Below, in pieces: positions 10,800 to 22,399 of a stretch of 64,000 bases of DNA; within the stretch, counting starts at the first letter, position 1; each line of letters opens with the position of its first letter. The stretch comes from Molanna angustata (Eukaryota; Arthropoda; Insecta; Trichoptera; Molannidae), in the NCBI GenBank assembly GCA_963576475.1, contig OY754980.1, positions 18,795,822-18,859,821 of the forward strand. The letters are read 5' to 3'. The position numbers and the translations under genes are program-made. A model generated the notes under the pieces. The model did no database searches, had not been told where the DNA came from, and was given only the letters and a program-made list of their open reading frames with translations.

Positions 10800-11808
10800 A
10801 AATAGAAAAATTCGTGGGTGCACAGAACGATACAAATTATATTTTTCATATCTCTTTTTAATTTTATTAATCAGATACATCTTTGTTAAACTGCCGTTGC
10901 GGGTCGTTAATTAATACATTTACGAAAAAAAAAAACGTTTCAAAGTGCACATTAATTATGTGTGTAGTATTAATTATGTGATATATGATCAAATGAACTC
11001 CTTATAAGCTTAAAAACAAAAGTCGAAATCGTGAATATAACCCAAAATAAATACTTGTGAAATTTACCAATGATATGTAAAAATAATAGATACGTTATTA
11101 GTCTTTAAATTCTTACCGCACTTTAGTTGCACGCAAGATTTTGTAGTGTTCGGACGTATTGAAACAATGCATATTGTATGATGAAAACATGTAAAAAGTT
11201 ACACTAGAACTCTGAAGGATCGAACAGATGTATCATTTAATGCTGTATATTTATTCAATAACTAATATATTCATGTGGATATTTCGATATTAATTTTTAT
11301 TTGAGTAAACGAGAGTAGTCAAGTCTCATTCGCTTGTAGCAATGCAGAGGGATTCTCTTATTGTATTAGCTTTTTCACACAGCTATCATTTAATATAAGT
11401 TCCTCTCTTTCACAGTTAGTAAAAAGTAAAAGAGAAATATGTCTGCAGTATGTGTCTATTGTCTTCCTTATTTATTGATGGTCACGACCCTCAATTAATG
11501 AGGAATACAACACTATGATCTCTTTCTCACTTAATGTATTCTGTCGTGTTTGCTCTTTCTTGGTGTTATTGTAAGAATTTGTTAAAATATACCATTTTTA
11601 GAACGTTTTGCTATCGTATAACGTGTCTATATATAAAATGTCATTGATATTTACAGTGTATAGCAACAAATCACAAACTCTGTCTCGTTCTCGCTAAGGG
11701 ATCGGCAAGGCAACAAAACATGACAGGAAGAGTTCCATAATCATTTTCATTTAAACGAAATAATCATGTACCAATAATTGTTTTAATATTATTGTCCTCT
11801 GTGCACAT
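10800..11808. other. 3' flank of GPCR-1, no other gene
   Basis: This should hold the 3' UTR of GPCR-1. On the minus strand an ATTAAA variant polyadenylation signal is present 24 bases beyond the stop codon (11782-11787). No canonical AATAAA was found in the first 150 bases. Nothing else is recognised. Confidence 0.4.
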
Positions 11809-12569
11809 TTATAGGGGAGTATTTTTTCGTATTCTCTTTTGATAAATTTTTATTATTGACTTTCTGAATCCCTTATGCCACCACGCGTAAACCATGGGGT
11901 TCAGGGAACTGCAGATCAAAATCCCCATTCCTAGTTTGTTCACAATTGAAATCTTCATGTTGTGACATTTCATCGGATCAGCGTTCTTCTCGCAGTAGAC
12001 CAAGAAGAACGTTGAAATGATGTACGGCATGCACGTCACTACAAGACCGCCCGTGGTGAACAGGACCACTTTTATCGCTTTCCATCTGCTGGGCACGTTC
12101 GGGAATTTCTTGACTTCGCGGCCGTCAAATAGACTCTGGCACTTCATCACCTTTGTCGACTGCCTTTTGAGTTTTTCTATGAACGAATTGTTTTGTGGTG
12201 GATCCGAACTCGTGTCGGGGACAATGTCTACGACGCTGGATACCATTGTGCCCTGTCTGCTAATGCTGCCTGATATAGTTTCAACTCTGCCGGAACCACC
12301 TCTGAAAAATCTAAGCGTTTTTCCTTGTTCGGCGTTCGGTCCAGTCGGCGGTGGCATTATCATCATTTTTTTCATCCGTATCACGTTCTCGATGGCGTTC
12401 TTCAGTATGATGCTGTAGAGGATGATCGTTATAATTATTGGTATGGTACCGAGGCAGGCTGAGAATATGATGCCCTCAGGTGAGACAACGAAAACAACCC
12501 AACAGACCTCTCCGTTCATCGCTGTATTCGTAGACCATAAGCATATTGTTATGATGCCAACTATCAATC
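11809..12569 (-). CDS. GPCR-1 coding exon 4 (TM4 to C-terminus)
   Basis: Acceptor tgtatgtttcag|GA (intron ends at 12570). Encodes the end of TM4, ECL2 with C195, TM5 (about 202-228), loop 3, TM6 with CMPY, TM7 with NPMVYAWWHKGF, and a tail ending RKNTPL. 253 codons including the stop. Confidence 0.95.
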
Positions 12570-15500
12570 CTGAAACATACAATTTGGTTGTGTTTTATTT
12601 GCGGTCATATTGTCTAAGATTCCCAAATTCCCGAAGAAATAAAACAACTATTCAAAACAGCAATATTTAAATCAGGGTGTCCAGAAAGTCGACGTCATCC
12701 TGTGAAAGGGTGGCGTATTTCACTCTTTGACGTATTAGCGCATCAAACCTGTGCGTAATTCGAAGCAGTACTGCATGAATATACGCGAATGGGTGATAGA
12801 CCAACTCATGACTGACCATTAAATCGAAATATGACCTTAGTAAAAATCATTCGTTTTTTAGATATTGGCACCTTTTTAGAATTTCGTGAAAATTGACACC
12901 TTCGTTCAGTTGTTGGAGTGGCAAAGTCCCAAAATTACATATTTTTGTAACGTACCTACCTATCCCTGAATAATTTTGCTTTTTTAATCTTATAATTATT
13001 TCAATAGGCACGCAAACTAAACGGTAAGGCTTTTTTTCTCTTTTTAGCTATACATAGTGAAAATATGCATTAATGTGGTTACGTATACTCCTGTAATATT
13101 TCTCCAAATGTGAACCGATTTTTTTTACTATCCAACTGAAAACGTCGTAAAAGTAAATACTGAAGATGAGCAATAGCTCGAAAAATTCGTTTTCAAAAAT
13201 AATAAAGTTGACTCAAAGTACACGAATGACAAAAATCTTGATTTTATTAATTGAAATAATCAACTTATAAGTTTTGGGTTGTATTATATACCTACATTTA
13301 TAATAAAAATCCATTTTGACTCAAATTATGTAATGTGATAAAAATTTCTTACCATATAACCATAAAGCAACAATAATTAAACGAACTCTTTTCAGATATA
13401 TCATTCTATGATATTTTATTCCATGTAGAATGTATAGAAAGCGATCCAGTGAAATCAGTCCCACACTATATATCGATGCCATTGTACAAGTAAGGTAAAA
13501 TACTAGAATATAAAATAATACAACATTATTATTACATTTTTATTATAACGTAGGTATTAAAAAGCATTTTTTTTGGTGCAAATATTGGAATCCCACAGTT
13601 ATTTATGTCATACATGAATTTTACAAAATAAAATTGTTTGACAACAAAAAATAACGGTTCAAAATAAAAGGAACAAAGATCGCAATAGGCAATCATATAG
13701 GAAAAAAATCTAAAAGATTTTTAATAAATACTCTTTTTATTCCTTAAAATCGGATACTCGTTTGGCTTTGTAATTAAACTATGCGAAAAAATACTTTATG
13801 CACTTATACAAAGACACATTGATATTGTAATATGACATAAAACTTCAAACAGTCAGTCTTCAATTCAGCTGCTGAAGAAGTAGAGAACCAAAATACTAGA
13901 GTAATACCTAGAGTGGACTCTCCCGCTTTAAATACAGCAATCTAGAGCAATAATTATTTAGTTTTTTGTCTCCGCTTTTGGTGTTTCTCATTATTATATG
14001 GAAGCATGCATGTTGTTGTTGCTTATGATGCATGTTGTTTGGGATTATTTATAACACTATTTTCTGAAAAGGTATAATAGGCCCTGTCTCCAAACCGTGT
14101 CGTACGCTGCTGAGAGGTTTATGAATGCCGTTTTCAGGTGTATCGCGAATGGTGAGCGCAAGAACTTGGTCGTTACAGCTGCGGTTCGGACGGAAACGTA
14201 CCTGTTACACCGATACTTTATCTAAAAAAGTGAAAAAAAGAAAAACTTACCCAGTATGCAACAGCAAATTACATGATTCCAAAAAGGGATAATTTTGGAA
14301 TAAGCCGCCACATCCGTCAGTATTATAGTTCCTATGAAAAAGTCAGCCAAGGATATGTTTCCCAACAAGAGGTATGTACATCTTGGCTCTAAACCTGTCG
14401 GAAGAAAACATTTTTTTTTGTTTATCCATTGGTATAGAAGTATGCTTAACATTAGTCTTCGAGATAGGAAACGTAGCGAATGGACCAGAGAGAGGATTTA
14501 GGGTATAGATTTTGCACGCAAGATAGCTCCTAAAAATGGAATAGGGCTGGCCATGACACGTAGCGAGAACAGCGAATGATCATCGGAACAATGTATCCTT
14601 AGGCATCCTAATATTTTCAGGATGTTATGGTATTATGTGTTAATTCACGGATGAGTTTGATTTTAAACTAGCCAAACCTCACGGCGTTGTCCTTGTGCTC
14701 TATATTATAAATCTGTAAAGTTACGATAACTTTTGTGTGTGTGGGAGGGTTGGGGTCATGCTCGTACAAAAAAGTTTAAAGTACCTAGGTAGGTAGTATG
14801 ATTATAAAATAAAGTGTTTTGTCACTTGCTTTGTCGTAAAACTCCGTGTGATTGGAACTAAAGCTTCGAATCACTCGCTACATATTAAAAGATCTCAACG
14901 CACGGTTATGCATGAATAAAAACGTTTTTTGACAGCAACTGTTTTAAACTCAGAAATATAGAACTACCACATTTGTGATATCACAAAAGGCCCAAATCGC
15001 GGCGACTAAGGATTCGGAGGCCTGACTCCGGATAAACTGGGATAGAGGGGCGGGATATAGCGACGATAATAATTAAGTATTCGTTAATTTATATTATTCT
15101 CACTCTTTGCTTTTCCAATCAAGAAAATGATTGTGTGAGTATAGCAAGTGGTTAAATTATCACAAGCCAATGATAAAAATGAAAAATATGGCATACATGG
15201 GACATATTCTCTGTAATGATATACGGTCTGCTGCACCTCATCACGAGAGCAAAAATTGAGGGTAGTCGTGATGTGGGTAGGAGGTGTCTTTGCTGAGGAA
15301 CATCAGAGAATAGACTGGAGTTTTGAGAGTCTAGGAGCTCTTCTGGTTAGCTCGGGACAAAAAATCCTATGGCAGAACAATCAATAGTCGACGTCGGGGG
15401 GACCTGACATGGCACCGAGAAAAGAAAAATATCACAAAACTATGTAACTAATTGTCAACAACATCCTTAAATATATATGGATGATATAAATATTTTTTTG

Positions 15501-16342
15501 GATTCTTGGCAACACTATATATAGAGTGCTGTATGCCTTGATTCGATGCAGACATGATTAAAAATGAAATGAAAGTGAAAAATTGTTAATCATAATTGTT
15601 AATAATAAGTTGTTTAGTTTTAGGTATTTAATAATATGTTAAGGGCTTTACAATTTGGGATTGATAAAATATGAGAAATATTACTTGGAGATGTATTAAT
15701 TGTGACCGATTATTCGCCTATTTATGCAAGATATATACACCCTGGAAAGCCTCCTTCCCAGGAACAAAGAGTGTGTAGGAATAGAGAGCTGGATTCCAGC
15801 ATAGAACAAAACAGTGCTACATAGTTCATGAGAGTCATGTTTATCTTTAAACTTGAAAAGTAACCTGTGGTTGGCGTGATCAAATTTTGGGGAGATATAC
15901 ATACTAGTAGGTGAAGATGAAGCTCGTTTTACCAAAGTGTCAAAGGCTATTTCGTTGCCTTCAATTCCTAGATGTCCAAGACTCCAGGCTATGATAATGT
16001 TGAATTTCTCAGATTTTAGCCAGCGAAGTTTGTATTTAATCGAACAGATCAATTGGTTTTGTGGGGAATAATGTATATTCGATGAAATTTTCTGGATAAT
16101 AAATATTATGTCAACTTACGTTTTTTCATGAGTAGTCCACTAGATATAACAACTGCCAGATTGGGTATAATAATCAGGATCCCAATTAAACATATTGTGA
16201 TTACGTTATTTTCCATCTCCAACAGAATTTCTCTGGTCATGTTGAGTTGTATTTCCGCCGTCTTCTCTTCATTTGTCCTGTATGTGACTCCATTATTTAC
16301 TTCCGATTCATATATTTCAGACGAATTACGTTCGTGTGACAT
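11809..16342 (-). CDS. GPCR-1: class A G-protein-coupled receptor, 4 coding exons, 425 aa
   Basis: Rhodopsin-like seven-helix receptor of the plasma membrane. Joining exons 16120-16342, 14251-14394, 13353-13502 and 11809-12569 gives 1,278 nt. All introns are phase 1 with GT-AG ends. Visible marks are N-glycosylation sites N6 and N34, TM1 with N61, TM2 LAD at D92, the disulfide pair C118 (3.25) and C195, DRF at 142-144 in place of DRY, CMPY (P354) in TM6 in place of CWxP, NPMVY at 397-401 in TM7, and a short basic tail. Intracellular loop 3 is long (about 105 residues) and carries RFFRG. The layout is amine/adenosine-like but no ligand can be named. Paralogue of GPCR-2 upstream. The start is the first Met of the open frame; 5' non-coding exons are possible. 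Confidence 0.9.
12570..13352 (-). other. GPCR-1 intron 3
   Basis: 783-bp phase-1 intron with GT (13351-13352) and AG (12570-12571). No nested gene or recognisable repeat. Confidence 0.8.
13353..13502 (-). CDS. GPCR-1 coding exon 3 (TM3, DRF, loop 2, start of TM4)
   Basis: Acceptor ctag|TA and donor TATG|GTAAGA; 150 nt, phase 1 in and out. Encodes ASIYSVGLISLDRFLYILHG and the start of TM4. The exon has no initiating Met of its own and is too short to stand out as an open frame; it was found by homology to GPCR-2 exon 3. Confidence 0.9.
14089..14222 (-). pseudogene. LINE reverse transcriptase fragment in GPCR-1 intron 2
   Basis: The minus strand reads FRPNRSCNDQVLALT and, after a frameshift, FINLSAAYDTVWRQG. 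These are the RT domain blocks usually seen as GFRPxRSC.DQVLALT and FVDLSAAYDTVWR. It ends about 30 bp from the exon 2 donor. The rest of the element is gone. Intron 2 spans 13503-14250. Confidence 0.7.
14251..14394 (-). CDS. GPCR-1 coding exon 2 (TM2, start of TM3)
   Basis: Acceptor ttccgacag|GT and donor CTGG|GTAAG. The split codon with exon 1 is CGT (Arg75). Encodes LEPRCTYLLLGN, then SLADFFIG (D92), and ends in a CCC triplet whose first Cys sits exactly 25 residues before Arg143, the expected disulfide cysteine. Confidence 0.92.
15160..15445 (+). pseudogene. LINE C-terminal fragment in GPCR-1 intron 1
   Basis: Plus-strand pieces such as LHLITRAKIEGSRDVGRR followed by broken frames resemble the LLQLIIxGKIEGKRGxGR motif near the C-terminus of CR1/RTE-type LINE proteins. 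Multiple stops. Confidence 0.5.
15696..16052 (-). pseudogene. I/R1-type LINE RNase H domain fragment in GPCR-1 intron 1
   Basis: A 118-residue minus-strand frame contains IIAWSLGHLGIEGNEIAFD, corresponding to the WVPGHxGIxGNExAD block of LINE-encoded RNase H (I/R1/Jockey groups). The catalytic Asp context is altered and the upstream reverse transcriptase is absent. It ends 67 bp from GPCR-1 exon 1. Confidence 0.7.
16120..16342 (-). CDS. GPCR-1 coding exon 1 (N-terminus, TM1)
   Basis: Starts MSHERNSSEI and ends in ...LLMKK plus one base of the next codon. The donor on the minus strand is C|GTAAGT (GT at 16118-16119). Encodes the glycosylated 45-residue extracellular N-terminus and TM1 (about 46-71) with PN at 60-61 where most class A receptors have GN. 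Confidence 0.9.
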
Positions 16343-16904
16343 GTGACCAATTTGAATTTTCTGAAAAAAAGTACAACTTCTTATACCTTATCATATTTAA
16401 ATGTGGTTATTTACTTTGGTTATTGATACGGTATTGATTTTCCGTTTCATTACACATACATACCATTACACTGTTTTACGCTAATATTGGTAGGCAAAGA
16501 GAACCGAACACCTCTTTTGACATATAATATATTTTGAAATCTTTCAAAGTTCTGGATATACGACAACTGTACATTAGATATATCATAAATTTATTTAAAA
16601 AAAAAATCAAAATTCATTAAAGTAAACACAAAGGACACAATGACCAAAACATCGGGTAGCTTTCGGGTTCCGAAAATGAATACCAAAAAGGTTTCTTTTT
16701 TCATATATTGCACCTCGCATATAACAAACAGCAATCGGCACTAATGTGTTAAAATAAATTTTAAAAAAGATATTTTATATAAAATTAGGAACAAAGTGGC
16801 TACTTGAAGTAGGTAGACTTCAAAACAATATCAATGTTACAACAATTACAAATTTACTCATGTCTTTCTTCTGGATATTTTTTTTACGGCGATGGCCGAT
16901 TTAT
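16343..16904. other. 5' flank of GPCR-1
   Basis: AT-rich putative promoter or 5' UTR region. No TATA box or initiator can be assigned with confidence. A small dispersed motif (gagaaccgaacacctctttt, 16500) also occurs near 36765 and 43980 in variant form. Confidence 0.35.
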
Positions 16905-17279
16905 GGGAGGATGGGGGAATTGGAGCCATGTAAGGGAAAGTTGAAAAAAATACGAGTTTATGTGATAATCATGTATTTTTTTTGACACTAATCAGTCTAT
17001 TGGTTATTTGTTTTTCAAAAGTTACTAACATAATATTTAAAGACCAACTCTTAGTTGACGTAAATCACGTTTTCCCAAAAGGTTACCTTCGCTCCCATTA
17101 CCCAACACATCGGGTAATGGGAGCCAAAAACCCTTCAAATGTGTAATGAGAGCCATCACATAATACTAAACCAATTTAAGCTCCTTTGGTAACACAATAG
17201 AAACCAAAACATGTCACAAATATAAAGTAATCAACAAAACATCATAATCAACAAAAATAAAGCAAATTTTTCAGATTAT

Positions 17280-17763
17280 AAGAACATATTTAACGCAGTT
17301 GGTTGCTTGTTAAACCATAAAACACATAAGACATATCGAGGATATGATTCGCAAGTATTTGTTCCTGTTCACTAGAGAAAAGAACTTTTCTCCCAAGCAG
17401 CGGAGATCGATTATAAGTAATATCATTAGTATTTGCTAACCAGCCCCCCTAGACAACGTGTCATTTAGCTCAAGAATAGAAACAAGAATGGATAACTTAA
17501 TGTATGGAAGTGACAGTTGCCAGTCACGTGATAAATGTCATTTCCAGACATTGAGTTATCTTTTCTTGTTTCTTTTCTTGAGCTAAACGACACGTTGTCT
17601 AGAGGGGGCTGTACCGTTCCTTCAGCGTACTATAGGATATATTAAACTGCTTTGCCACTTTATTTACTGATTTTTCCACCTTTCGTATAAAATCAATAGT
17701 GCTCTCTAACGTTTCCATGGTCCAACTGGCCTTTGATGTGGTTCGAATTGTAGTTCGTGGCAT
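17280..17763 (-). pseudogene. Pipsqueak-HTH transposase fragment, split by a MITE
   Basis: From ATG at 17763 the frame reads MPRTTIRTTSKASWTMETLE, then a psq-type helix-turn-helix ending NKVAKQFNISYSTLKERY at about 17615. It resumes at about 17440 with NDITYNRSPLLGRK and EQEQILANHIL, then FYGLTSNQLR and a stop. This is the DNA-binding N-terminal part of pogo/Tigger-like transposases. Removing the MITE leaves the frame open. No DDE catalytic domain was found. Confidence 0.65.
17441..17613. mobile_element. Hairpin MITE, copy 1 (CCCTAGACAACGTGTC family)
   Basis: Long terminal inverted repeats: ctagacaacgtgtcatttag at 17449 and its complement near 17590. The loop contains gtcacgtgat. Inserted inside the transposase frame. 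Sister copies lie at 27070-27212 and 41730-41876. Confidence 0.85.
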
Positions 17764-18289
17764 CTAAAAAATTAAATACCATAGTATTAGAATAAAATTT
17801 TACATAAGGGATAATAGTAACTATAGCGGGGCAATGGGAGCGCTTCTAGCTCCCATTACCCGAATGTTATACACCCCAAATCAATAAATCTAACACAAAC
17901 AAGCATTGCTAAATTATCTTTCTTCCACTTCTATCGTCAAATATATTAAACATAGCATTTAATAAACACTTAATACAACACAATGATAAATATCCAGGTA
18001 CTTACTTTGGTTGTCAGATTTGATATTTTTTTATAACGATGACAAAAAAATATCAAATGACAAAACAAACTTTTCATCACCACTATAAGCACGATACTAA
18101 GCCAGCTAAGGGCGATCACGTCGCATAACCGAGATTTTTCGAAGCCGTTTGTGTCGTTTCGGCGAGACTAGTACATTCCTGTGCATGGATATTGTACTAG
18201 CTCCCATTACCCGCTAGCTCCCATTACCCATGTCTCCCCTACTTATGATATTAATAACAATCAAGTAGGTACTACAAATAATAACACTC

Positions 18290-18865
18290 TTCTTCTTCCT
18301 CTCTTTTTAGGCCTGTTAGCCTGTTTATTTTCTGCGTCAGCTTCTTTCCTGTGACGTGGACTGCCAGCTGTCCTTCTATCTCTTGGGAGGACGTCCTGGA
18401 TGTCTTCTTTCTTGGGGAACATTATCTCTGGCCACTTTGACGGTTCTTGAGTCTTTCATCCTTGACAAGTGTTCGTTCCAGGACCTTCTTCTCTGTCGAC
18501 CCCATCTTACGATGTCCTCAGCTTCGCACAGTCTTCGGATCTCTGTTTTGCCAGCGATGCTTCTGAGTACCTTCATTTCGCTGGTACGAAGGAGGCTTTT
18601 GGTACGGACAGTGTCTACTCTGGATTCTATTCTGTAAGTCACTATGGGATGAGCACATGTCTTGTAGATTCGAACCTTGCTAGGGATGTTCATATACTTG
18701 TTTTTGTAGATGAAATCTTTCTGACAACTGGATATTACCGCGGCTTTTTGTGTCAGTTCGAGTATTTCACCATAAAGATCGTTGTTGCACATTATGTTAG
18801 CACCTAAGTATATAAATTTTGAGACTTGCTCAATCAGTCCCTCTCGTCTATTGACATTTATGTTC
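18290..18865 (-). pseudogene. RTE-like LINE C-terminal region
   Basis: About 165 residues on the minus strand: FIYLGANI (about 18800), IYKTCAHPIVTYRIESRVD, TKSLLRTSEMKVLRSIAG, DIVRWGRQRRRSWNEHLSRM and RRHPGRPPKR. This is the stretch following the reverse transcriptase palm in RTE-like LINEs. One frame is still open over 138 codons. The catalytic region is lost. Confidence 0.8.
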
Positions 18866-19069
18866 GTATTGCTACGTCGATCATCTGTTAATCTTGATGA
18901 ACTTGACTACGCTAATGCCCTTGTAAAGATCATAGAGCTCGGTGTTTAGTTACGCCATGTTTGACCGTCGTTAATAGGTCTAAATTTTCTGCGTAATATT
19001 TGTCGTACGTCTTTTCCTACGTCGATCATTTTCAAAAAAATCCTTTGTGAGATATTAAATAATTCTTAA

Positions 19070-19180
19070 AAGTTTAGTTCGGTGTCGCTTCACAGAGACC
19101 ACGTCAAACACATGGACGACAATAGAATTGTCAAAATTTGTTTGGACAGAATTTCCCAACAACAGACGACTACCTAGAAG
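19070..19180 (+). pseudogene. RTE-like LINE fragment
   Basis: The plus frame reads DHVKHMDDNRIVKICLDRI, the GHVxRMxxNRIxK block. Opposite orientation to the LINE at 18290-18865, so an independent fragment. Confidence 0.45.
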
Positions 19181-19184
19181 ACCT

Positions 19185-19800
19185 ACGAAGAGACGGAAGG
19201 ACAGTTGACCCAGTTTCTCCCAGGATAATCTACCTTCACAAGTCAAATGACCTATAGCGAGTCGAGAGCATGTGAAGCATGCAGGATAAATTAAGGACGA
19301 AACTATACTTCGTGAAACCACGTGGTAGATTATGGCGTACCTACCTCATGTGGTGCAGACGGGACGAGTAACTTCGCGTAGCGTCGTCGATCGAATGGGG
19401 TGAGGTCCCTCATGTTTACACTCGGCTAGGCCTTTCTCGCGTGGCCTATGTCATACGGCACCAATCTTATAGAGTTCGCTTATTGGTCCGAATGAGTCGC
19501 TTGACTCACTTTGTTGTTGAAAATCGAACTGATTTTCCCGCCACAGAAACTCCCCCTCCAGTGTCAGCGGTAACTGTCACAAGACACGTCAGTCTGACTG
19601 CACTTATTCAAAACACTTCACTACTCTTTGGTATGAGGAAACCCAAACGCAGCACGATACATATGTTCATTTGCAATTCGAAGAAGGAGAAAACGGTTAT
19701 AATCCAGCAACTGTCCCGGGTATTCGCTCGACAATTCACTAAAGTTTCATTGGAATCGGATGAACAGTTTAGGAATGCATACCGTACATACAACCACACC
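19185..19800 (-). mobile_element. Helitron-related fragment
   Basis: On the minus strand, gaacagttcatccgattcc, gaattgtcgagcgaatac and cttgtgaaggtagattatcc match the repeated internal modules of the Helitron at 46465-47738. The ends are missing. Confidence 0.5.
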
Positions 19801-20660
19801 TACGTGATTACTTACAAATAATATTTTTTGCAAATATAAATTCAAATGTGTGCAATTTTATAATAGGTGATATTGTTCTTACCTTGAACTCCATATAAGA
19901 TTTCCACATAATATATTATCCTTGAACAAAAATCAACACGTATGACTTTGTTTTGAAAAAAAAAACATAAATGCACTTTCACTTATTTTACTATGAACAT
20001 TTGGTAATTAAAATTTGTCGTTTTTAAAACCCCTCCGTGTTTCCGTCCGTATAATATTATGCACTTCACGTGAGAATAAAAATAATTTAAAATATTTATG
20101 TCGACGTCTAGCCTACATTGTTATTCGTCGATTATTGAAGCGGTTTTTTCCATTGGATAGAATTTAATCGACAAGTCTACGTTTTAACGTTTTTTTTATT
20201 TTATTTTAGTATCGTGTTATGAGTAGTACAATTTAAAGAATCTTTAATACCAAAATAAAAATTACAACAGAGATTCTAAAACTTTTGCATAGTAACGTGT
20301 TCACTTAGACTGTCGTATCAAATGATAACTATTTACCTCAATGCAATGACGCAAATAACTTTTTTTTAATTGATTTAACCTGTAATGATATGTAATAACT
20401 TTAATTGCTTATTGTCAATTGGCAATTTCTTCAATCAGAGTTTACACGTAACAAAGAATAAATATAAAAAAGTAATAAGCGAATATAAAATTCAACTGAG
20501 AAATTTCACCAGGCAATGCCTACTCATGGCCAGATAATACATAAAAATACATTATATATGTACATACATAATATATCATCACGTCACGTTTTTCACGTGG
20601 TAGGTAGAGAGAATCTAATGCCAAAAATGCTGCTCAGCAAATATGGATAGTGTGTCCAAG
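19801..20660. other. AT-rich, nothing recognised
   Basis: No coding or repeat structure identified. Confidence 0.4.
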
Positions 20661-20662
20661 AC

Positions 20663-20863
20663 ACACTATGTCCTATTCTGATTCGTTTCAGAATACGAAA
20701 ACGTCTATAACCAACGGGCGACCGTAGATAAAAGGATTTTATCCGCCCGCGCGGTGTGTCGTAATGAGTCCCGTATAAATGCAGTCAACTTTTTGACATT
20801 TCTCATAATATACTAAAATTCAGACGGATAAATTTAGACGAATCAGAATAGGACATACTATGG
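20663..20863. mobile_element. Short TIR element (about 200 bp)
   Basis: Inverted ends of about 24 bp: acactatgtcctattctgat at 20663 and its complement (atcagaataggacatactat) ending near 20861. The interior has short GC-rich stretches. Non-coding; MITE-like. Confidence 0.7.
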
Positions 20864-20929
20864 AACTCTGTTAAGAAAATCAAGAGACAGAAATTGAAAG
20901 AAGAAGAGGTCTAGCATGGGCCGCGTTTC

Positions 20930-21425
20930 GTACTCTCTTTCATCCTCAAGTCTCCGAAGTACGCCAATCATTTTAAAAAGAAAGTCTTTGACGCTTGCGT
21001 TCTCCCAATATTGACGTATGACTGTGAAACTCTTGTGTTTACAAACAAAATGCTACATAAATTAGCAGTAACACAAATAACCATGGAAAGGAGAATGCTG
21101 GGTATTTCGTTAAGAGATAGAAAAACTAACTTGTGGATAAGAGAAAAATCCAAAATAATCGACGACGTTGTCCAAAGGGTTGCCAAGCTGAATCTACTTC
21201 TGGGCAGGGCATGTCGCCCGAACCACAGACTCCAGATGGACTAAGAATATGCTAGAATAGCGACCTAGAACGGACAAAAGAAATGTTGGAAGGCTCAAAC
21301 AAGGTGGTCTGATGATGTAAGATGAGTGGCTGGAGGCGGATGGATGCGTTCTGCTCAAGAAAGGGTCTCAGGGGGAGGCCTATGTTCATTTCTGGATGAA
21401 GGAAGGCTGAAAAAGAAGGAAAAGA
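20930..21425 (+). pseudogene. RTE-like LINE C-terminal region
   Basis: The plus strand reads KVFDACVLPILTYDCETL, then TQITMERRMLGISLRDR, and a broken GHVAR-like region near 21200. It ends gctgaaaaagaaggaaaaga. It parallels 48150-48610 closely (KVFETCILPVLTYGLET, SMERQMIGVSLRDK), so it is the same family, 5'-truncated. Confidence 0.75.
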
Positions 21426-21439
21426 AGAAATATGAAATA

Positions 21440-22100
21440 TATGTTAAATAATTCAATAATGCAATATGGCATTGTTGCATGGGGGGGGGGGCGTATAAAA
21501 CATCCATTTTGCCTCTAGAAATTACGCAAAGGTTGATAATAAAAATTATAAATAAAAAACCATCTGACTACCCAACTTTGCAACTATTTCGTGATTTTCA
21601 AGTCCCATCTTTTAAAAATATCTATAAAAAAATGTGCTATTTCAAATACATAAGGACATTGGAAGGTCGCACCATGCCTTTGTGCGTGTGGCGAGTGATA
21701 GACATAATATAGTGGGTCAACTGTGTACCCCATTAACACATACATACACAAAACAGCACTACTACACGTACAATGGGGTGGTGTGGTTCAACCAACTTGA
21801 AACAGATTTGAGACTGGCAATTGAACATAATGATTTTAAAAAAAAAAATAAAGAATAAATCAAACTTATTATTTGACTGATATGTAAATTATATTAACTT
21901 CTTTTTGTATAGATAATAATTATGTATGTATAATATTTTGTGTATTCTGTATTAAATTGTCTCCTTTACACACGAGTGCTTGCACTCTAGTAAAGGGTAA
22001 ATATGTTTTGTCTTACTGTGAATCTTTTCTATATAGTTTGTTTGTTTTATATTTTGTATATGTTATTGTAAACTTAATAAAATAAAAAATAAAAAAAATG
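21440..22100 (+). pseudogene. Jockey/CR1-like LINE 3' end with A-rich tail
   Basis: Frames read LEITQRLIIKIINKKPSDYP, LFRDFQVPSFKNIYKKMCYF and, after a frameshift, VGQLCTPLTHTYTKQHYYTY. This is a LINE C-terminal region, followed by a 3' UTR (tttacacacgagtgcttgca) and a (AAAAT)n-like end at 22075-22100. Confidence 0.65.
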
Positions 22101-22254
22101 TATGTACATAATATACTCGCATAGTGTAGTGAATACAGCAAATCGAAAAGAACGCCTATAGTAAATATTTTCACTCTTTACTATCCCAAGGGAATTATTA
22201 ATTCGCAATTTTTTAGTTTTTTTTTATTACAGACTACTATATTTATATACAGAT

Positions 22255-22345
22255 TATCAACTAGTGTCATGCTGAGATTCTATTCTCAGCATGACACGTT
22301 TCATCACAATGTATCTGTGTGTGTGCTGTGAACTATGTACGGCGT
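22255..22345. repeat. Dispersed repeat containing a perfect hairpin
   Basis: Contains gtcatgctgagattctattctcagcatgac, a perfect inverted repeat. The flanks recur at 63095-63175 (gattatcaactagtatcatg, tttcatcacaatgtatctgt), where the hairpin's right arm is missing. Confidence 0.6.
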
Positions 22346-22399
22346 GTTTATTCTGCATTATCAATTAAGTATAAATTAAAGTACTCATACGTTTTTTTT

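Larger units (their letters stand above)
16905..18238 (-). mobile_element. Decayed pogo/pipsqueak-type DNA transposon
   Basis: Outer ends look like a degenerate inverted pair (ggggaattggagccatg near 16914 and its counterpart ending tgtctcccc at 18238). The motif gctcccattaccc or its complement recurs about seven times near both ends (17092, 17110, 17833, 17849, 18190-18235). The interior carries a transposase N-terminus on the minus strand (17763 to about 17280) that a MITE interrupts. Confidence 0.6.

Noticed and set aside
12017..12418. 133-codon plus-strand frame
   Set aside because: Shadow of GPCR-1 exon 4.
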